A stretch of DNA of 64,000 bases, taken from NCBI GenBank assembly GCA_018993265.1, contig JAGKSW010000054.1, forward strand, positions 1 to 64,000, read 5' to 3'. Source of the stretch: Nostoc sp. TH1S01 (GTDB taxonomy: Bacteria > Cyanobacteriota > Cyanobacteriia > Cyanobacteriales > Nostocaceae). The notes beneath the pieces were generated by a model. That model did not search any database. It saw only the letters and a list, made by a program, of their open reading frames with translations, and had not been told where the DNA came from. This document shows, piece by piece, positions 28,156-39,504 of this stretch. The number at the start of each line of letters is the position of its first letter. Positions within the stretch are counted from its first letter, which is position 1. The position numbers were made by a program, and so were the translations under genes.

Positions 28156-30468
28156 ATGTTTAACTTATCCAGAATTAATTGGTCTTCGCGTCTACCTATA
28201 GTTAATAATTGGCGACAAAATATCCAGACTGCACCTGTAATGGTAGTGGAAGATTCTGTTTCGCTACGGGTGCTAGTTTTAGGGTTAATCGTAATGGGAA
28301 CTGTGGCGGTTGATATTGCCGCCGATACCAAATTTAGTGTTTGGGCAGTCCCGCTAAGTGTTGTAGGTGGAATTTGGAGTTACCGCTATCGCCGTAGCCA
28401 CAATATTCCCGTAAAATTCTGCATCGCCATAGGAATGTTAGTTGCTTTAGGTGCATTCTTTGGGCGAGTGTTGGGAGAATTAAATGATACGCGGTTGGCT
28501 TTAGCAGAGTTATTGATTCAACTGCAAATACTCCACAGTTTTGATATGCCCAGACGCAAAGATTTGGGCTATTCAATTGTGATTGGTCTAATTTTATTAG
28601 GTGTGGCAGCAACGCTGAGTCAAACTTTGGCGTTTGCACCTGTACTACTCTTATTTTTAGCGATCGCTTTACCCACTTTAGCCCTCAATTACCGTTCTCA
28701 ACTGGGTTTAAATCAGCCAAAAGTTAAAAGGCAAAAAATTCAAGAAACACAATTAATATCAAAATTACCTTTTTATTTTTTATTATTTACTTTAATTGTT
28801 GGGTTAGGATTAGGGATTTTTGCAGTTCTACCCCGGTTTCCTGGTTATCAATTACGGACATTTCCAGTTAGCTCTCCGATTGAAGTCAAAGGCAGCTTTA
28901 CGGGACGGAGTATTATTAATCCTGGTTATGTCCGTCAAGGTAATGCCGAAAATCAAGGCAATGGTACAGGAGACAGCCAAACAGGGCAACCAGGAAAGCT
29001 GAATGATAGCTTTTATTACGGCTTTAATAGCAAAATCAACCAAAACCTGCGGGGAAGCATGACATCCAAGGTAGTGATGCGAGTGCGATCGCAGGCAGAA
29101 GGTTTTTGGCGAGTATTAGCATTTGATCGCTACACAGGTAAAGGCTGGGAAATTTCTCGCAATGATGATGTTACCACGCTCAAGCGATCGCCTTGGTCTT
29201 ATCAAATTTATCTGTCTCCACCTCTTACTTCTGCTCCCACTAGAGAGGTCGTGCAAACCTACACAGTAGTGGAAGATTTGCCGAATTTGATTCCGGCAAT
29301 GTCTTATCCTAAAGAAATTTACTTTCCTACACCGATTATTGCTGTTGATCAAGAAAATGGGCTGCGAGCGCCTGTTAGTTTATCAAAAGACCTTACCTAC
29401 ACTGTGATTTCCGAAGTACCATACCGCGATCGGACTTTGTTAGGCCAAGCTACTACTAACTATCCGCAGCACATTGCCAAATACTACCTACAAATTCCGC
29501 CAGAAATTGCGCCCAAAGTCCGAAAATTAACTGAAGAAATTCTCGCTAACTACAGTCGCAACAATGTCTCTAAGGTATCAAAACCTCTAGATTCAACTTA
29601 CGAAAAAGCTCTTTACTTAGCGCAATACCTCAAGCAACACTACTCTATTCCTCAAAATCCTTTCGATTTTCCATATTTGAAAGACAAAGAAGACTTAGTA
29701 GAAGCATTCTTGTTTAAACATCAAGGTGGCTACCCAGACCATTTCTCAACAGTGCTGACCGTGATGCTGCGTTCCATTGGAATTCCAGCGCGGTTGGTGG
29801 CTGGGTTTAGTCCCGGAGAATTTAATCCTTTTACGGGAATGTATGTTGTCCGTAACACGGATGCTTACGCGATGACAGAGGTTTACTTTCCCAAATATGG
29901 TTGGTTTGCTTTTGACCCAATTCCCAATCATCCCTTAATTCCGCCTTCTATTGAAGACTCACAAACTTTTAGCGTTTTGCGCCAATTTTGGAATTGGGTG
30001 GCTGGGTGGCTACCTTCCCCTGTGACTGGATTATTTAACAATTTATTTGGGACAATATTTAGTTGGATAGTTAGAGCGATCGCTTGGTTTTTTGCTTTAT
30101 TCGCTCAAGGTTGGCTAGGTGTGTTAACTGGCTTAACTTTGGGAACTACCATCGCTTTCTTTGGCTGGTTAGGTTGGGTACAGTGGCGACAGTGGTTAAA
30201 GAGTCGGTGGTTGAGTAAATTACCGCCGATGGAAAGGCTGTATCAACAAATGCTGCAATGGACTGCGACCAAAGGTCTAGGGAAGCATCCAGCACAAACA
30301 CCTCTAGAGTATGTCAAAGTTTCATATCAAAATCATCCGCCAGCGACAGCGCAAGTAATTGATGAAATTAGCCAGGCTTATGTTAGTTGGCGTTATGGTG
30401 GTCATACTCCCAACTTGCAACAATTACGCCAAAAATGGCAGGAAATCAAAAAAGTTAATGGTCAATAA
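28156..30468 (+). CDS. TgpA-like membrane transglutaminase-domain protein
   Basis: Multiple TM segments, then GYPDHFSTVLTVMLRSIGIPARLVAGFSPGEFNPFTGMYVVRNTDAYAMTEVYFPKYGWFAFDP, C-terminal TM. Confidence 0.88.
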   Translation: MFNLSRINWSSRLPIVNNWRQNIQTAPVMVVEDSVSLRVLVLGLIVMGTVAVDIAADTKFSVWAVPLSVVGGIWSYRYRRSHNIPVKFCIAIGMLVALGAFFGRVLGELNDTRLALAELLIQLQILHSFDMPRRKDLGYSIVIGLILLGVAATLSQTLAFAPVLLLFLAIALPTLALNYRSQLGLNQPKVKRQKIQETQLISKLPFYFLLFTLIVGLGLGIFAVLPRFPGYQLRTFPVSSPIEVKGSFTGRSIINPGYVRQGNAENQGNGTGDSQTGQPGKLNDSFYYGFNSKINQNLRGSMTSKVVMRVRSQAEGFWRVLAFDRYTGKGWEISRNDDVTTLKRSPWSYQIYLSPPLTSAPTREVVQTYTVVEDLPNLIPAMSYPKEIYFPTPIIAVDQENGLRAPVSLSKDLTYTVISEVPYRDRTLLGQATTNYPQHIAKYYLQIPPEIAPKVRKLTEEILANYSRNNVSKVSKPLDSTYEKALYLAQYLKQHYSIPQNPFDFPYLKDKEDLVEAFLFKHQGGYPDHFSTVLTVMLRSIGIPARLVAGFSPGEFNPFTGMYVVRNTDAYAMTEVYFPKYGWFAFDPIPNHPLIPPSIEDSQTFSVLRQFWNWVAGWLPSPVTGLFNNLFGTIFSWIVRAIAWFFALFAQGWLGVLTGLTLGTTIAFFGWLGWVQWRQWLKSRWLSKLPPMERLYQQMLQWTATKGLGKHPAQTPLEYVKVSYQNHPPATAQVIDEISQAYVSWRYGGHTPNLQQLRQKWQEIKKVNGQ

Positions 30469-30504
30469 TCAAGGGTCAATGGTTATTTGTCCTTTGTCAT
30501 TGTT

Positions 30505-30620
30505 AAAAGGGAACAGGGAACGGGCAACTGGGAACAGGGAAATCCCCATAATTAGGGCTTGAGACCCATATCCTTCGGGACTAACTCTTCTCCCTATTCC
30601 CTGTTCCCTGTTCCCGCCCC
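30505..30620. repeat. STRR cluster (GGGAACA heptamer type) with inverted copies
   Basis: gggaacagggaacgggcaactgggaacaggga ... ccctattccctgttccctgttccc. Confidence 0.85.
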
Positions 30621-30884
30621 AAAGGGGCTGGTCATTAATGTTTTTCTCGTTTTCTCGTGGTCTTCCCTGACTTCCCAATAGTACTAGATGAATTTTTTGT
30701 AGTTACGCATGTGCCTATAGGATGATTTTCAGTAGATTTGGCTAATAAATAGCTAAAAAAAGCATTTGTTGTCTAAAAACTAAAGCAAGCTAGATGTGAT
30801 GCGTTGTAACTCCCATTTTTTAGGGATAACATGGAAATAAAATCCTTACTGGATTCTCGTACCACATTTAGTCTCAGTTATTTT

Positions 30885-31151
30885 ATGGACATTCAATTAA
30901 TAAATATCGGTTTCGGCAACATTGTATCGGCTAACAAAGTAGTTGCGATTGTCAGTCCAGAGTCTGCCCCAATTAAGCGGATTATCACCGATGCGCGGGA
31001 AAAAAACCAGCTGATTGATGCAACTTATGGTCGTCGGACAAGGGCTGTAATTATCACCGATTCTAACCACGTAATCCTGTCTGCAATTCAGCCAGAAACG
31101 GTAGCAAATCGTTTCGTGATTTCCCGCGATCACCATACTGTAGATAATTAA
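30885..31151 (+). CDS. DUF370/RemA-like regulatory protein
   Basis: [77 protein letters not shown]; adjacent to gmk. Confidence 0.88.
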   Translation: MDIQLINIGFGNIVSANKVVAIVSPESAPIKRIITDAREKNQLIDATYGRRTRAVIITDSNHVILSAIQPETVANRFVISRDHHTVDN

Positions 31152-31293
31152 CTAGGGATAGTTGACAAACAGCTATTCTATTTGCACCATATCGGCAGTA
31201 CCATGTGAATTAGACTGGTTTTCTGTCACCAGTGCTACAAATTCGTTAGTCGGGGTTACTCTGACAACGAATTAAAATTCACGATCATGATTA

Positions 31294-31917
31294 TTGATTA
31301 ATTCACAGGTTGAACGGATGATGCAAGTTTTACCCATCCAGACTAGTGCTACTACCAAAGAATGCCCGCCTATAGGCAAGTTAATTGTTTTAACTGGGCC
31401 TAGTGGAGTCGGCAAAGGCACCTTAATGCGATCGCTGTTGCAGCGTCATCCGCAACTGTATTATTCTGTATCCGTGACAACTCGCTCTCCTCGCCCAGGA
31501 GAAATCGATGGCAAAAATTATTACTTTATTAACCGTAGTAAGTTTGAACAACTGGTTGCTCAAGGTGAATTCTTAGAGTGGGCGGAATTTGCGGGGAATT
31601 ATTACGGCACTCCGCGCGAAGCTGTGGTTGACCAAATTCAGTCTGGTAAGTTAGTAGTGCTGGAAATTGAGTTAGAAGGGGCAAGACAAATTCGCGCTTC
31701 CTTTCCTAATGCTCTCAGCATTTTTATTTTGCCGCCTTCTTTTGAAGAATTAGAAAAACGGATACGTGGCCGGGGACAAGACTCGGAAGAAGCGATCGCC
31801 CGTCGTCTAACCCGTGCTAAAGCAGAAATTGCAGCTGCTGATGAATTTGATATTCAAATTGTCAATGACGATTTTGAAACAGCACTTAAGGCGATCGAAG
31901 TAGCTTTATTTGAATAA
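31294..31917 (+). CDS. gmk: Guanylate kinase
   Basis: [44 protein letters not shown]; Met at 31318 is another plausible start. Confidence 0.93.
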   Translation: MINSQVERMMQVLPIQTSATTKECPPIGKLIVLTGPSGVGKGTLMRSLLQRHPQLYYSVSVTTRSPRPGEIDGKNYYFINRSKFEQLVAQGEFLEWAEFAGNYYGTPREAVVDQIQSGKLVVLEIELEGARQIRASFPNALSIFILPPSFEELEKRIRGRGQDSEEAIARRLTRAKAEIAAADEFDIQIVNDDFETALKAIEVALFE

Positions 31918-31947
31918 TCATACCCAAGCATTTCTCACCAAATAATT

Positions 31948-31984
31948 AAGGACACATAATTCTATGTGTCCTTCACGTTTTTTG
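31948..31984 (+). terminator. Rho-independent terminator downstream of gmk
   Basis: AAGGACACAT-AATTCT-ATGTGTCCTT then cacgTTTTTT. Confidence 0.65.
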
Positions 31985-32179
31985 ATGAATACCCATTTTT
32001 TTGATGCTGTGACTGCTAATAAAAAAATCTAACCTCTAGCCTCTAGCATCTCATCCCTGATAGTTTGGCAAGTGGTAATCAGTAATTAGAAAGCTATAAT
32101 CTCAAGTTATATTATCTAATTAATAACTTTATGATTAGAAACTTTGACTAATCACTAATTACCAATTACCAAAAACTAA

Positions 32180-32719
32180 TTAGCCGATTAAGCCTTGAAT
32201 AAGTGCGATATTGCTAGTTAAGAAGTAAGCAACTACTGCACCACCAATGCCACCAATTAAGAAAGCACTGGCAAAGTTATTCCAGCCTTCTTTAGATTGG
32301 AAAGCATCTGGAGGGTTGGGTACAGTCACGCTAGCAAGGGCTTTGGGAGGATTGCTATTAGCATATAAAGATAAAGCGCCTGTCAGCAAAATTACTAGAC
32401 CGATAGCTGCTAGCAAACCTGCTAAGTTAGCGTTTTCTGCATTACGCAGGGGGCCATATTTAGCAAAGGGGCCAAATATCCAGTAGCCATGTGCCATACC
32501 AACTTCTAGCCCACGTCTGAAAGGAGTTAGACCTGGACGATAAGCTGGCAAGTTATTGATGAACCACTTGACTATAGGAGAAGAATTGATTGGTGTTTCG
32601 AGATTGCCTATCTGAGGATCGCGATGGGCGGGGAAAACTACTTCCCGGTTTCTAGGATCGCTGGGCAAATTTTTGGATGCATCTACTGCTTGCGCCATAA
32701 TTTTATGTTCGCCTCTCAA
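32180..32719 (-). CDS. psaL: Photosystem I subunit XI (PsaL)
   Basis: GNLETPINSSPIVKWFINNLPAYRPGLTPFRRGLEVGMAHGYWIFGPFAKYGPLRN. Confidence 0.95.
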   Translation of the reverse strand: MRGEHKIMAQAVDASKNLPSDPRNREVVFPAHRDPQIGNLETPINSSPIVKWFINNLPAYRPGLTPFRRGLEVGMAHGYWIFGPFAKYGPLRNAENANLAGLLAAIGLVILLTGALSLYANSNPPKALASVTVPNPPDAFQSKEGWNNFASAFLIGGIGGAVVAYFLTSNIALIQGLIG

Positions 32720-32755
32720 TTACACATGCAACAGTTTAAAATCCCAATGCTTGAT

Positions 32756-32905
32756 TTATGGCAGTGGGTGGAACAGTAGGTCGGGGAAAAAGCGGTTGAA
32801 TTCAATCAAAATGCCTGCTGTAATTGTCAGCCAGATAGTAGCTGCTACTGGTGCTGTGGAAATAAATTTAATCAAATAGGATGATTGATCGCTTTTTTCA
32901 GCCAT
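32756..32905 (-). CDS. psaJ: Photosystem I subunit IX (PsaJ), absent from the supplied ORF track
   Basis: Manual translation [49 protein letters not shown]. Confidence 0.93.
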   Translation of the reverse strand: MAEKSDQSSYLIKFISTAPVAATIWLTITAGILIEFNRFFPDLLFHPLP

Positions 32906-32944
32906 GTATTTAGTCTCCAAAACAATGAATCAGTTAAGCAAAAC

Positions 32945-33439
32945 CTAACGAGGAGAAACAGGGATTTCGGAATCCTTAGCAGTTAATTCGCCAGCTAAGA
33001 ATTCTTTCAAAGCGGCTGCTGGCCAAGCAAAACCTGAAAGCATGATGGGTAATGCTCTAGGTAGATCGATTTGGATTTCTTTTTGTTCAGAGTCAGATTC
33101 TTTTCTGACTGCAATTAGGTAAGCACGACCTACCCAACCGATCCAACCAGCAATATAGAGAAATAGAATGCTAGGAATCAAAAAGTCGCCAGCGCGGTCT
33201 AGACGACCATCAACAATCAAGTGAGGATAGCCTTCAGGGCCACAGAGTGCTTGAGAGTAACGCTCAAATCTCTTTTGACCGGATTGGGGATCGGCAGTTG
33301 TATTTCGGGCATTTTGAGCTAGTGCTTGAAATGCGGGGTTGTCTTGGCAAGGTGTCAAATTAGCCCCTAGAGCTTTCGCTGGAGGAGCAAAATTGAACCA
33401 AAGACAAATCGCTAAAATCAAAGCAAACAATCGTCGCAT
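32945..33439 (-). CDS. psaF: Photosystem I subunit III (PsaF)
   Basis: [79 protein letters not shown]. Confidence 0.95.
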   Translation of the reverse strand: MRRLFALILAICLWFNFAPPAKALGANLTPCQDNPAFQALAQNARNTTADPQSGQKRFERYSQALCGPEGYPHLIVDGRLDRAGDFLIPSILFLYIAGWIGWVGRAYLIAVRKESDSEQKEIQIDLPRALPIMLSGFAWPAAALKEFLAGELTAKDSEIPVSPR

Positions 33440-33615
33440 GGAGTTGTTTCCTTTTATTACAAAAGAAAAAGTTTTTTGTACAAAACGAAGCGGCTTGTAC
33501 ATTCTTTATTTGGCTAACTAGCAAGTCATCATACTCTTGCCTGGGAACCGAGTAAAGTTTAAGTAAATAAAAGTTAAAGCTTCTCAAACAAATCGTTATT
33601 TTGTAGAACCCTCAG

Positions 33616-34659
33616 ATGGCAACCGTTTTAGCAATCGAAACCAGTTGTGATGAAACTGCCGTCGCAATTGTTAACAATCGTCAAGTTCGCAGTAGCATTA
33701 TTGCTTCCCAAATTCCAGTCCATCAGCAATACGGTGGAGTTGTCCCAGAGGTGGCATCTCGCCAGCATTTGGAAACGCTCAACGAAGCGATCGCCCAAGC
33801 TCTGGTACAAGCACAATTAGACTGGTCAAAAATCGATGGCATCGCCGCCACTTGCGCCCCTGGTCTGGTGGGAGCGTTATTGGTGGGATTAACTGCTGCC
33901 AAAACTTTAGCGATCGTACACAATAAACCATTTTTGGGAGTCCATCACCTCGAAGGCCACATTTACGCGACTTACTTGAGTGAACCAACTTTAGATCCCC
34001 CTTTTCTTAGCTTACTGGTTTCAGGCGGACATACAAGCTTGATTTATGTGAAAGACTGTGGTAAATACGAAACCCTGGGTGAAACCCGTGATGATGCGGC
34101 AGGGGAAGCCTTTGATAAGGTGGCACGCTTGTTAAATCTAGGTTATCCAGGTGGCCCTGTAATTGACAAGTTAGCACAGCAGGGCGATCCCCAAGCTTTT
34201 GCCTTGCCAGAAGGGAAAGTTTCGCTACCAGGTGGTGGGTTTCATCGCTATGATGGCAGTTTTAGTGGCTTAAAGACAGCCGTACTCAGGCTAGTACAGC
34301 AATTAGAGAAAGATGGTGGGCAAATGCCTGTGGCAGATTTAGCAGCCAGTTTTCAGGCAACAGTAGCAAAAGCACTCACCAAAAGAGCGATCGCTTGCGC
34401 CCTTGATTATGGTCTCAATACCATTGCTGTAGGTGGTGGAGTAGCAGCAAATAGCGGCTTGAGACAGCACTTGCAAGCCGCAGCCAGTGAACATAACCTG
34501 CGTGTTCTGTTCCCACCTTTGAAATTTTGTACCGATAACGCCGCTATGATTGCCTGCGCCGCATCTGACCATTTATCTCGCGGTCATACTTCACCCTTGA
34601 CTTTGGGTGTGGAATCGCGGTTATCTCTGGGTCAGGTGATGAAGTTATATGAAGTTTAA
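33616..34659 (+). CDS. tsaD: tRNA N6-threonylcarbamoyladenosine transferase TsaD
   Basis: [49 protein letters not shown]. Confidence 0.95.
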   Translation: MATVLAIETSCDETAVAIVNNRQVRSSIIASQIPVHQQYGGVVPEVASRQHLETLNEAIAQALVQAQLDWSKIDGIAATCAPGLVGALLVGLTAAKTLAIVHNKPFLGVHHLEGHIYATYLSEPTLDPPFLSLLVSGGHTSLIYVKDCGKYETLGETRDDAAGEAFDKVARLLNLGYPGGPVIDKLAQQGDPQAFALPEGKVSLPGGGFHRYDGSFSGLKTAVLRLVQQLEKDGGQMPVADLAASFQATVAKALTKRAIACALDYGLNTIAVGGGVAANSGLRQHLQAAASEHNLRVLFPPLKFCTDNAAMIACAASDHLSRGHTSPLTLGVESRLSLGQVMKLYEV

Positions 34660-34718
34660 TGGTTAGATGTCCTTTGTCCTTGGTCATGGGTTCTTTATCC
34701 AAAACTCTTGACCATTGA

Positions 34719-35630
34719 CTATTGGCCATTGACGATTGCCCGAATATGGCTGGCAACGGCATCTGGTTGTTCTAACATTGCTAAATGTCCACAATTAGGA
34801 ATTTCAATCACATTGTCACCACAGTATTGAAAAAGCCGATGAAAGCTGGCTAAATGGCGCACATACTTGGGTTCCATTACCTTGTCATCCGCACCAGCCA
34901 AAAAATATACAGGCTGCTTTAACTGTGAGACCAACTGAGGTAAGCGATTTACTTCTTCTTCTGTTGTAGAATCTAACAACGCTCCCAAAGCCGCTTCTGG
35001 GTCAGCAACCACAAAATCTATCACCCGTTGACGCGCCCAGTAACGGTCTAAAGGGCGGGAGACACTGGCTCTAGTAAATAGCAAATCAATCAAAGGTACT
35101 TGGGATAGCCAGCGCGGACGAACTTGTAAAAATCGCTGACCTGCTGAACGAAATTGTTCAAAAGCTTCCTTGAGATAAATACCACCACCAGCGTTGATAC
35201 AGATAACTCCTTTAACTTGCTCAGGCATCAGGGCAGCTGCCCAAAGTGCGATCGTCCCACCCAAAGAATGCCCAATCAGCCAAGCACTGGTAAGATTTAG
35301 CTCTTTTAATAAGGTAGCTAAATCTTGAGCATAAGCAGTTGGTGTATACAGAGTCTCAAATTGAGAGCTAGAAGTATCCAGCAATGGGGATGTCAAACCA
35401 TCATTAGGTAGTACCCGATTCACATCATTTTCTGTGTGGAACTGGGACTCACCAAAACCACGCAAATCATAAGATAGACACTGTAAATCTACGGATAGAC
35501 GGGAAATCACAGGTTGCCAATACCCACGACTATTTAGCCAACCGTGGATAAATACTAAAGCATGGGGACAAGCGGTGGGAGCCGTTAACTCGTATGCGTG
35601 TGGAACGCCTAAGATTTCTATGGTTGCCAT
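34719..35630 (-). CDS. Alpha/beta hydrolase
   Basis: ALVFIHGWLNSRGYWQPVI, LIGHSLGGTIALWAA, catalytic NCGHLAMLEQPDAV. Confidence 0.88.
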   Translation of the reverse strand: MATIEILGVPHAYELTAPTACPHALVFIHGWLNSRGYWQPVISRLSVDLQCLSYDLRGFGESQFHTENDVNRVLPNDGLTSPLLDTSSSQFETLYTPTAYAQDLATLLKELNLTSAWLIGHSLGGTIALWAAALMPEQVKGVICINAGGGIYLKEAFEQFRSAGQRFLQVRPRWLSQVPLIDLLFTRASVSRPLDRYWARQRVIDFVVADPEAALGALLDSTTEEEVNRLPQLVSQLKQPVYFLAGADDKVMEPKYVRHLASFHRLFQYCGDNVIEIPNCGHLAMLEQPDAVASHIRAIVNGQ

Positions 35631-35689
35631 ATTTATATCGTACCCCCAAGGATGGGTACGACTAAATACAGGGTACAAAATGATAGAGA

Positions 35690-35732
35690 GACTAGGGGCT
35701 AGAGGCTGGGAACTAGAGGCTAGAGACTAGTG
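35690..35732 (+). repeat. STRR, GGCTAGA heptamer type
   Basis: gactaggggctagaggctgggaactagaggctagagactag. Confidence 0.8.
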
Positions 35733-35986
35733 TTTTACTTAACACTCATCAGGTTTAAGTCGTTAATCACAGAAATAACTCACAACCAAATTATGAAAAA
35801 AAATTTCCCATTCCTGTAAGGGCGGGTTGATGAAGAATTTTGTCTAGCCACAGATTCATTCACACCACCCGCCCCTAGCAGCTTCAATTTCTTTTTCTCA
35901 GAAACAATCTTGTCTCTAGCCCCTAGCCTCTAATCTCTAACCTCTATTGTGAAGAATTTTCAGACTTGAAGTTATTTCCCCAACAA

Positions 35987-36706
35987 CTATTTCCCCAACA
36001 ACCGCTGTCGGACTCCTTCAGCAATTTTGTGTCCTAGATATTCAGGAATTAAGCTTTCATTTGGCCCCAACAAATAGAGAATCAGCCGCGTGCGTCCTCG
36101 CCATACTAATAAATTCGCGTTAACTACTAGCAAATCTTCCTGCCAGATAGCGTACATCACTTTGTAAAACAATCCTGGCTGGTTATCTGCTTCAATCACC
36201 AAAGCTGGCAGATGAAATACTGGATCGACATAAAACTCAGTTTGTACTTGTTCTAAGCCAGCATCTAAATTAAATTCTACGGCCAGCATTTCTTCTACTT
36301 CAAACCGCCCTCCTAAAGCTTCCCGAATTGCTCGACAGACATTTTCTGCGGTTTTCTCTGTCAAAGCTTTGCTACCACGAGATACCAAAAGTTTGATGAA
36401 AACTAACATTGGTGGTCGGATTTGACCATAAAGGCTCAAACCGTGAATGGTCAAACCATAAGCTGCCAGCACACCAAAAATATCACTGAGGAGAAAGGAC
36501 TGGTTACGGTAGGCAAAGTGCAGGGCGCTTTTGCTACCTTCCGGCTTCAACTCGATAACGGCACGTCTGGTTTTATAAAGACGGTAAGCTAATCGGAGAT
36601 TTTGCAGTTGAATCTCGCTACTGACAAATTGCTCATAAAACTGGGGAAACGCTCGGTTAAAGCGCTTTAGGAGTTCCAGTGTCGAAGATTTTAAACCAGA
36701 AGCCAT
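35987..36706 (-). CDS. ACT-domain-like hypothetical protein
   Basis: Two ACT-like segments: FLLSDIFGVLAAYGLTIHGLSLYG and ALVIEADNQPGLFYKVMYAIWQEDLLVVNANLLVWRG. Confidence 0.6.
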   Translation of the reverse strand: MASGLKSSTLELLKRFNRAFPQFYEQFVSSEIQLQNLRLAYRLYKTRRAVIELKPEGSKSALHFAYRNQSFLLSDIFGVLAAYGLTIHGLSLYGQIRPPMLVFIKLLVSRGSKALTEKTAENVCRAIREALGGRFEVEEMLAVEFNLDAGLEQVQTEFYVDPVFHLPALVIEADNQPGLFYKVMYAIWQEDLLVVNANLLVWRGRTRLILYLLGPNESLIPEYLGHKIAEGVRQRLLGK

Positions 36707-37023
36707 TGTTGGGGTAAGACTCGCTTGCTGTTGTCACCTGGGGGCCGAAGACTGGGGTCTGAGTGCTAGTAAACATTATTCCCAACACCCAGTACTTAAT
36801 ACCCAATATTCACATATACATTTGACTCTCAAAACTTTGCCTTTTGGGGAATTTCTCCTAGCCTTTACAACAAAATGCTAAAGTTGAAGATGATTGGTAT
36901 GAAACACGCGATTAAAAGCTGTTGCCATTGCTGATCCCAATAACATCCGAAAAAATTCAGGTGTGGGGTGTAAGATGGCATTGGCTTGATAAAACGTGTA
37001 TCATCTCTTTAAAAGAGTGGTAG

Positions 37024-37602
<579 letters not shown>

Positions 37603-37625
37603 AATATTGTGACTAGTACAAAAAG

Positions 37626-37658
37626 GCTGAAGTATGAAGTCTGAAGTATGAAATGAAG
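37626..37658 (+). repeat. STRR, TATGAAG type
   Basis: gctgaagtatgaagtctgaagtatgaaatgaag. Confidence 0.8.
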
Positions 37659-37948
37659 AAACCCTTATAGTCAGCTTTTCAGCAATTTATAATGGGTGCT
37701 TTATTTTCGCCGACTTGTACTAGAGGCTAGGGGCTAGAGTTTAGAGATGAATATTTTTACCCAACACTTGCCACTTAGCACTTTTTCAGAATGTCTTAAT
37801 AGATACTTTTGACCATAAATTGAGAGAAATAGTTGGCAAATATATGTTAAGCCTGCTATACTAGAAAAGGTTGTGTGTTAAGTTGATTCTCTGGAATGTT
37901 TAAGGTAGTTAGCAGACAGCAAAATCAACACAAGCCAACCAAAATATT

Positions 37949-38022
37949 CGGGATGTAGCGCAGCTTGGTAGCGCGCCTGCTTTGGGAGCAGGATGCCGCA
38001 GGTTCAAATCCTGTCATCCCGA
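37949..38022 (+). tRNA. tRNA-Pro (anticodon TGG)
   Basis: Acceptor CGGGATG/CATCCCG, anticodon loop TTTGGGA (TGG), T arm GGTTCAAATCC, 74 nt. Confidence 0.95.
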
Positions 38023-38685
38023 TTGAAATACAATATTTTGCGAAGTATCCTATCTATTAATTATTTATAGATAGGATATTTATTTATATTTTTAAGTTGT
38101 AATTAGAATTTACTATCGTTGGACTTGAAAATCTATCTGGAATGAGACTGGTGTACTAAGTTTGACAATTGCATTGTAGATACTACAGAAAATAATAATT
38201 TGATTTTTTTTGGCTTTGTCAAAAGATGAGAAATTATATATCGAATACTTAAATCAGGCTAAACGAAGTCTATGTCTTGATTTAAGGAGTTATCAAGACA
38301 ATAAATAAATGGAACGAATTATTTTGCGATCGCGTCACCAGTTTTTGAGAAAGACAATAAAATGGCATTAATCGTCTCAACGGTCGAAAAAATTTTTCAT
38401 TTTTTGAGAGCAGACTATAATAGGCATCTATAATTCTTGTGCAGGAATCAGGCAAAGAGAAATAAAAAAATCAGGTTGCAGCACAATTCACTGCGACAAA
38501 AATAGCGTAGGAGTTCTCAAGAATTTAGAAATTTCCCCTTTTGCGAGTTGATTGTGACCATTTAACAGCCATTATGGCTTTTTTACATCTCAAATGGATT
38601 GCTATATAACTAAAACAAGTTAGTGCTGTGCAAATCCAACCAATTAGTCTGATTTATTTAAAAACCATTGACGCAAGGAGTAGTC

Positions 38686-39501
38686 ATGAAAGCATTAGTT
38701 CGCTGGGGCGCAACATTGGGTTTAATCGGGAGTACTCTGTTAGGCACAGTTTTTGTCGGGAATGTCCCAGTGCTGGCATTGTCAGAACAACAAATCAAAG
38801 AAAAACTAGACTCAGTACCAGTGTATCTAATTACCAATGATAAAGGATTACCTTTGAGTCGTCCTTTACCAGAAAATCAAAATGGTAAAAAACTCGGTGG
38901 TTCAGTCACAGGTGTGTATCTCAGCCGTCAAGAGGCGCAGGCTTTTATTAATCAACTGCGGACTACCAACGCTAACGACCCCAAAATGGCAGAAATTGTC
39001 AAGAGTCTCCAGGTGACAGCTGTACCTTTGGGAATTATTTATCAGCAGTTACAACAAACCAAAAACCAACCTAACCGTTTAGTATTTGCTTTTAAACCAG
39101 TAGATCAGGATGTCAAAGGCGCATTAGAATTATTGAACCAAAGCGGTCAGAAAGTAGATCAGTTTCGGAGTGTGCCGATTTTTGCAGTTCGCTTTGCACC
39201 AGATCAAGGTTATGTACCCATTAAACTGACCAACGACAAAGAACAAGTCGTACCTTTGTTTGTAAGTAAGCAAGATGCACAAGGTTTGTTAAACCAAGTC
39301 AAACCAAAATATCCCAAGGCGGATATTCAAGTTATAGACATAGATGGCGTAATCAAGACTTTACAAGATAAGAACGAAGATTGGCTCAAACAAGTGGTTT
39401 TAGTACCTTCTCAAGAATCCAGAGAGTATATTCGGACTCTACCCAAAAATTCTGGAAACAGTGGAAATAATAATTCCCAGCCTGCAAAGCCAAAACGTTA
39501 A
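38686..39501 (+). CDS. Tic22-family protein
   Basis: Signal-like N-term, LDSVPVYLITNDKGLPLSRPL...GVYLSRQEAQAFINQL...VPLFVSKQDAQGLLNQVKPKYP. Confidence 0.85.
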   Translation: MKALVRWGATLGLIGSTLLGTVFVGNVPVLALSEQQIKEKLDSVPVYLITNDKGLPLSRPLPENQNGKKLGGSVTGVYLSRQEAQAFINQLRTTNANDPKMAEIVKSLQVTAVPLGIIYQQLQQTKNQPNRLVFAFKPVDQDVKGALELLNQSGQKVDQFRSVPIFAVRFAPDQGYVPIKLTNDKEQVVPLFVSKQDAQGLLNQVKPKYPKADIQVIDIDGVIKTLQDKNEDWLKQVVLVPSQESREYIRTLPKNSGNSGNNNSQPAKPKR

Positions 39502-39504
39502 AGC

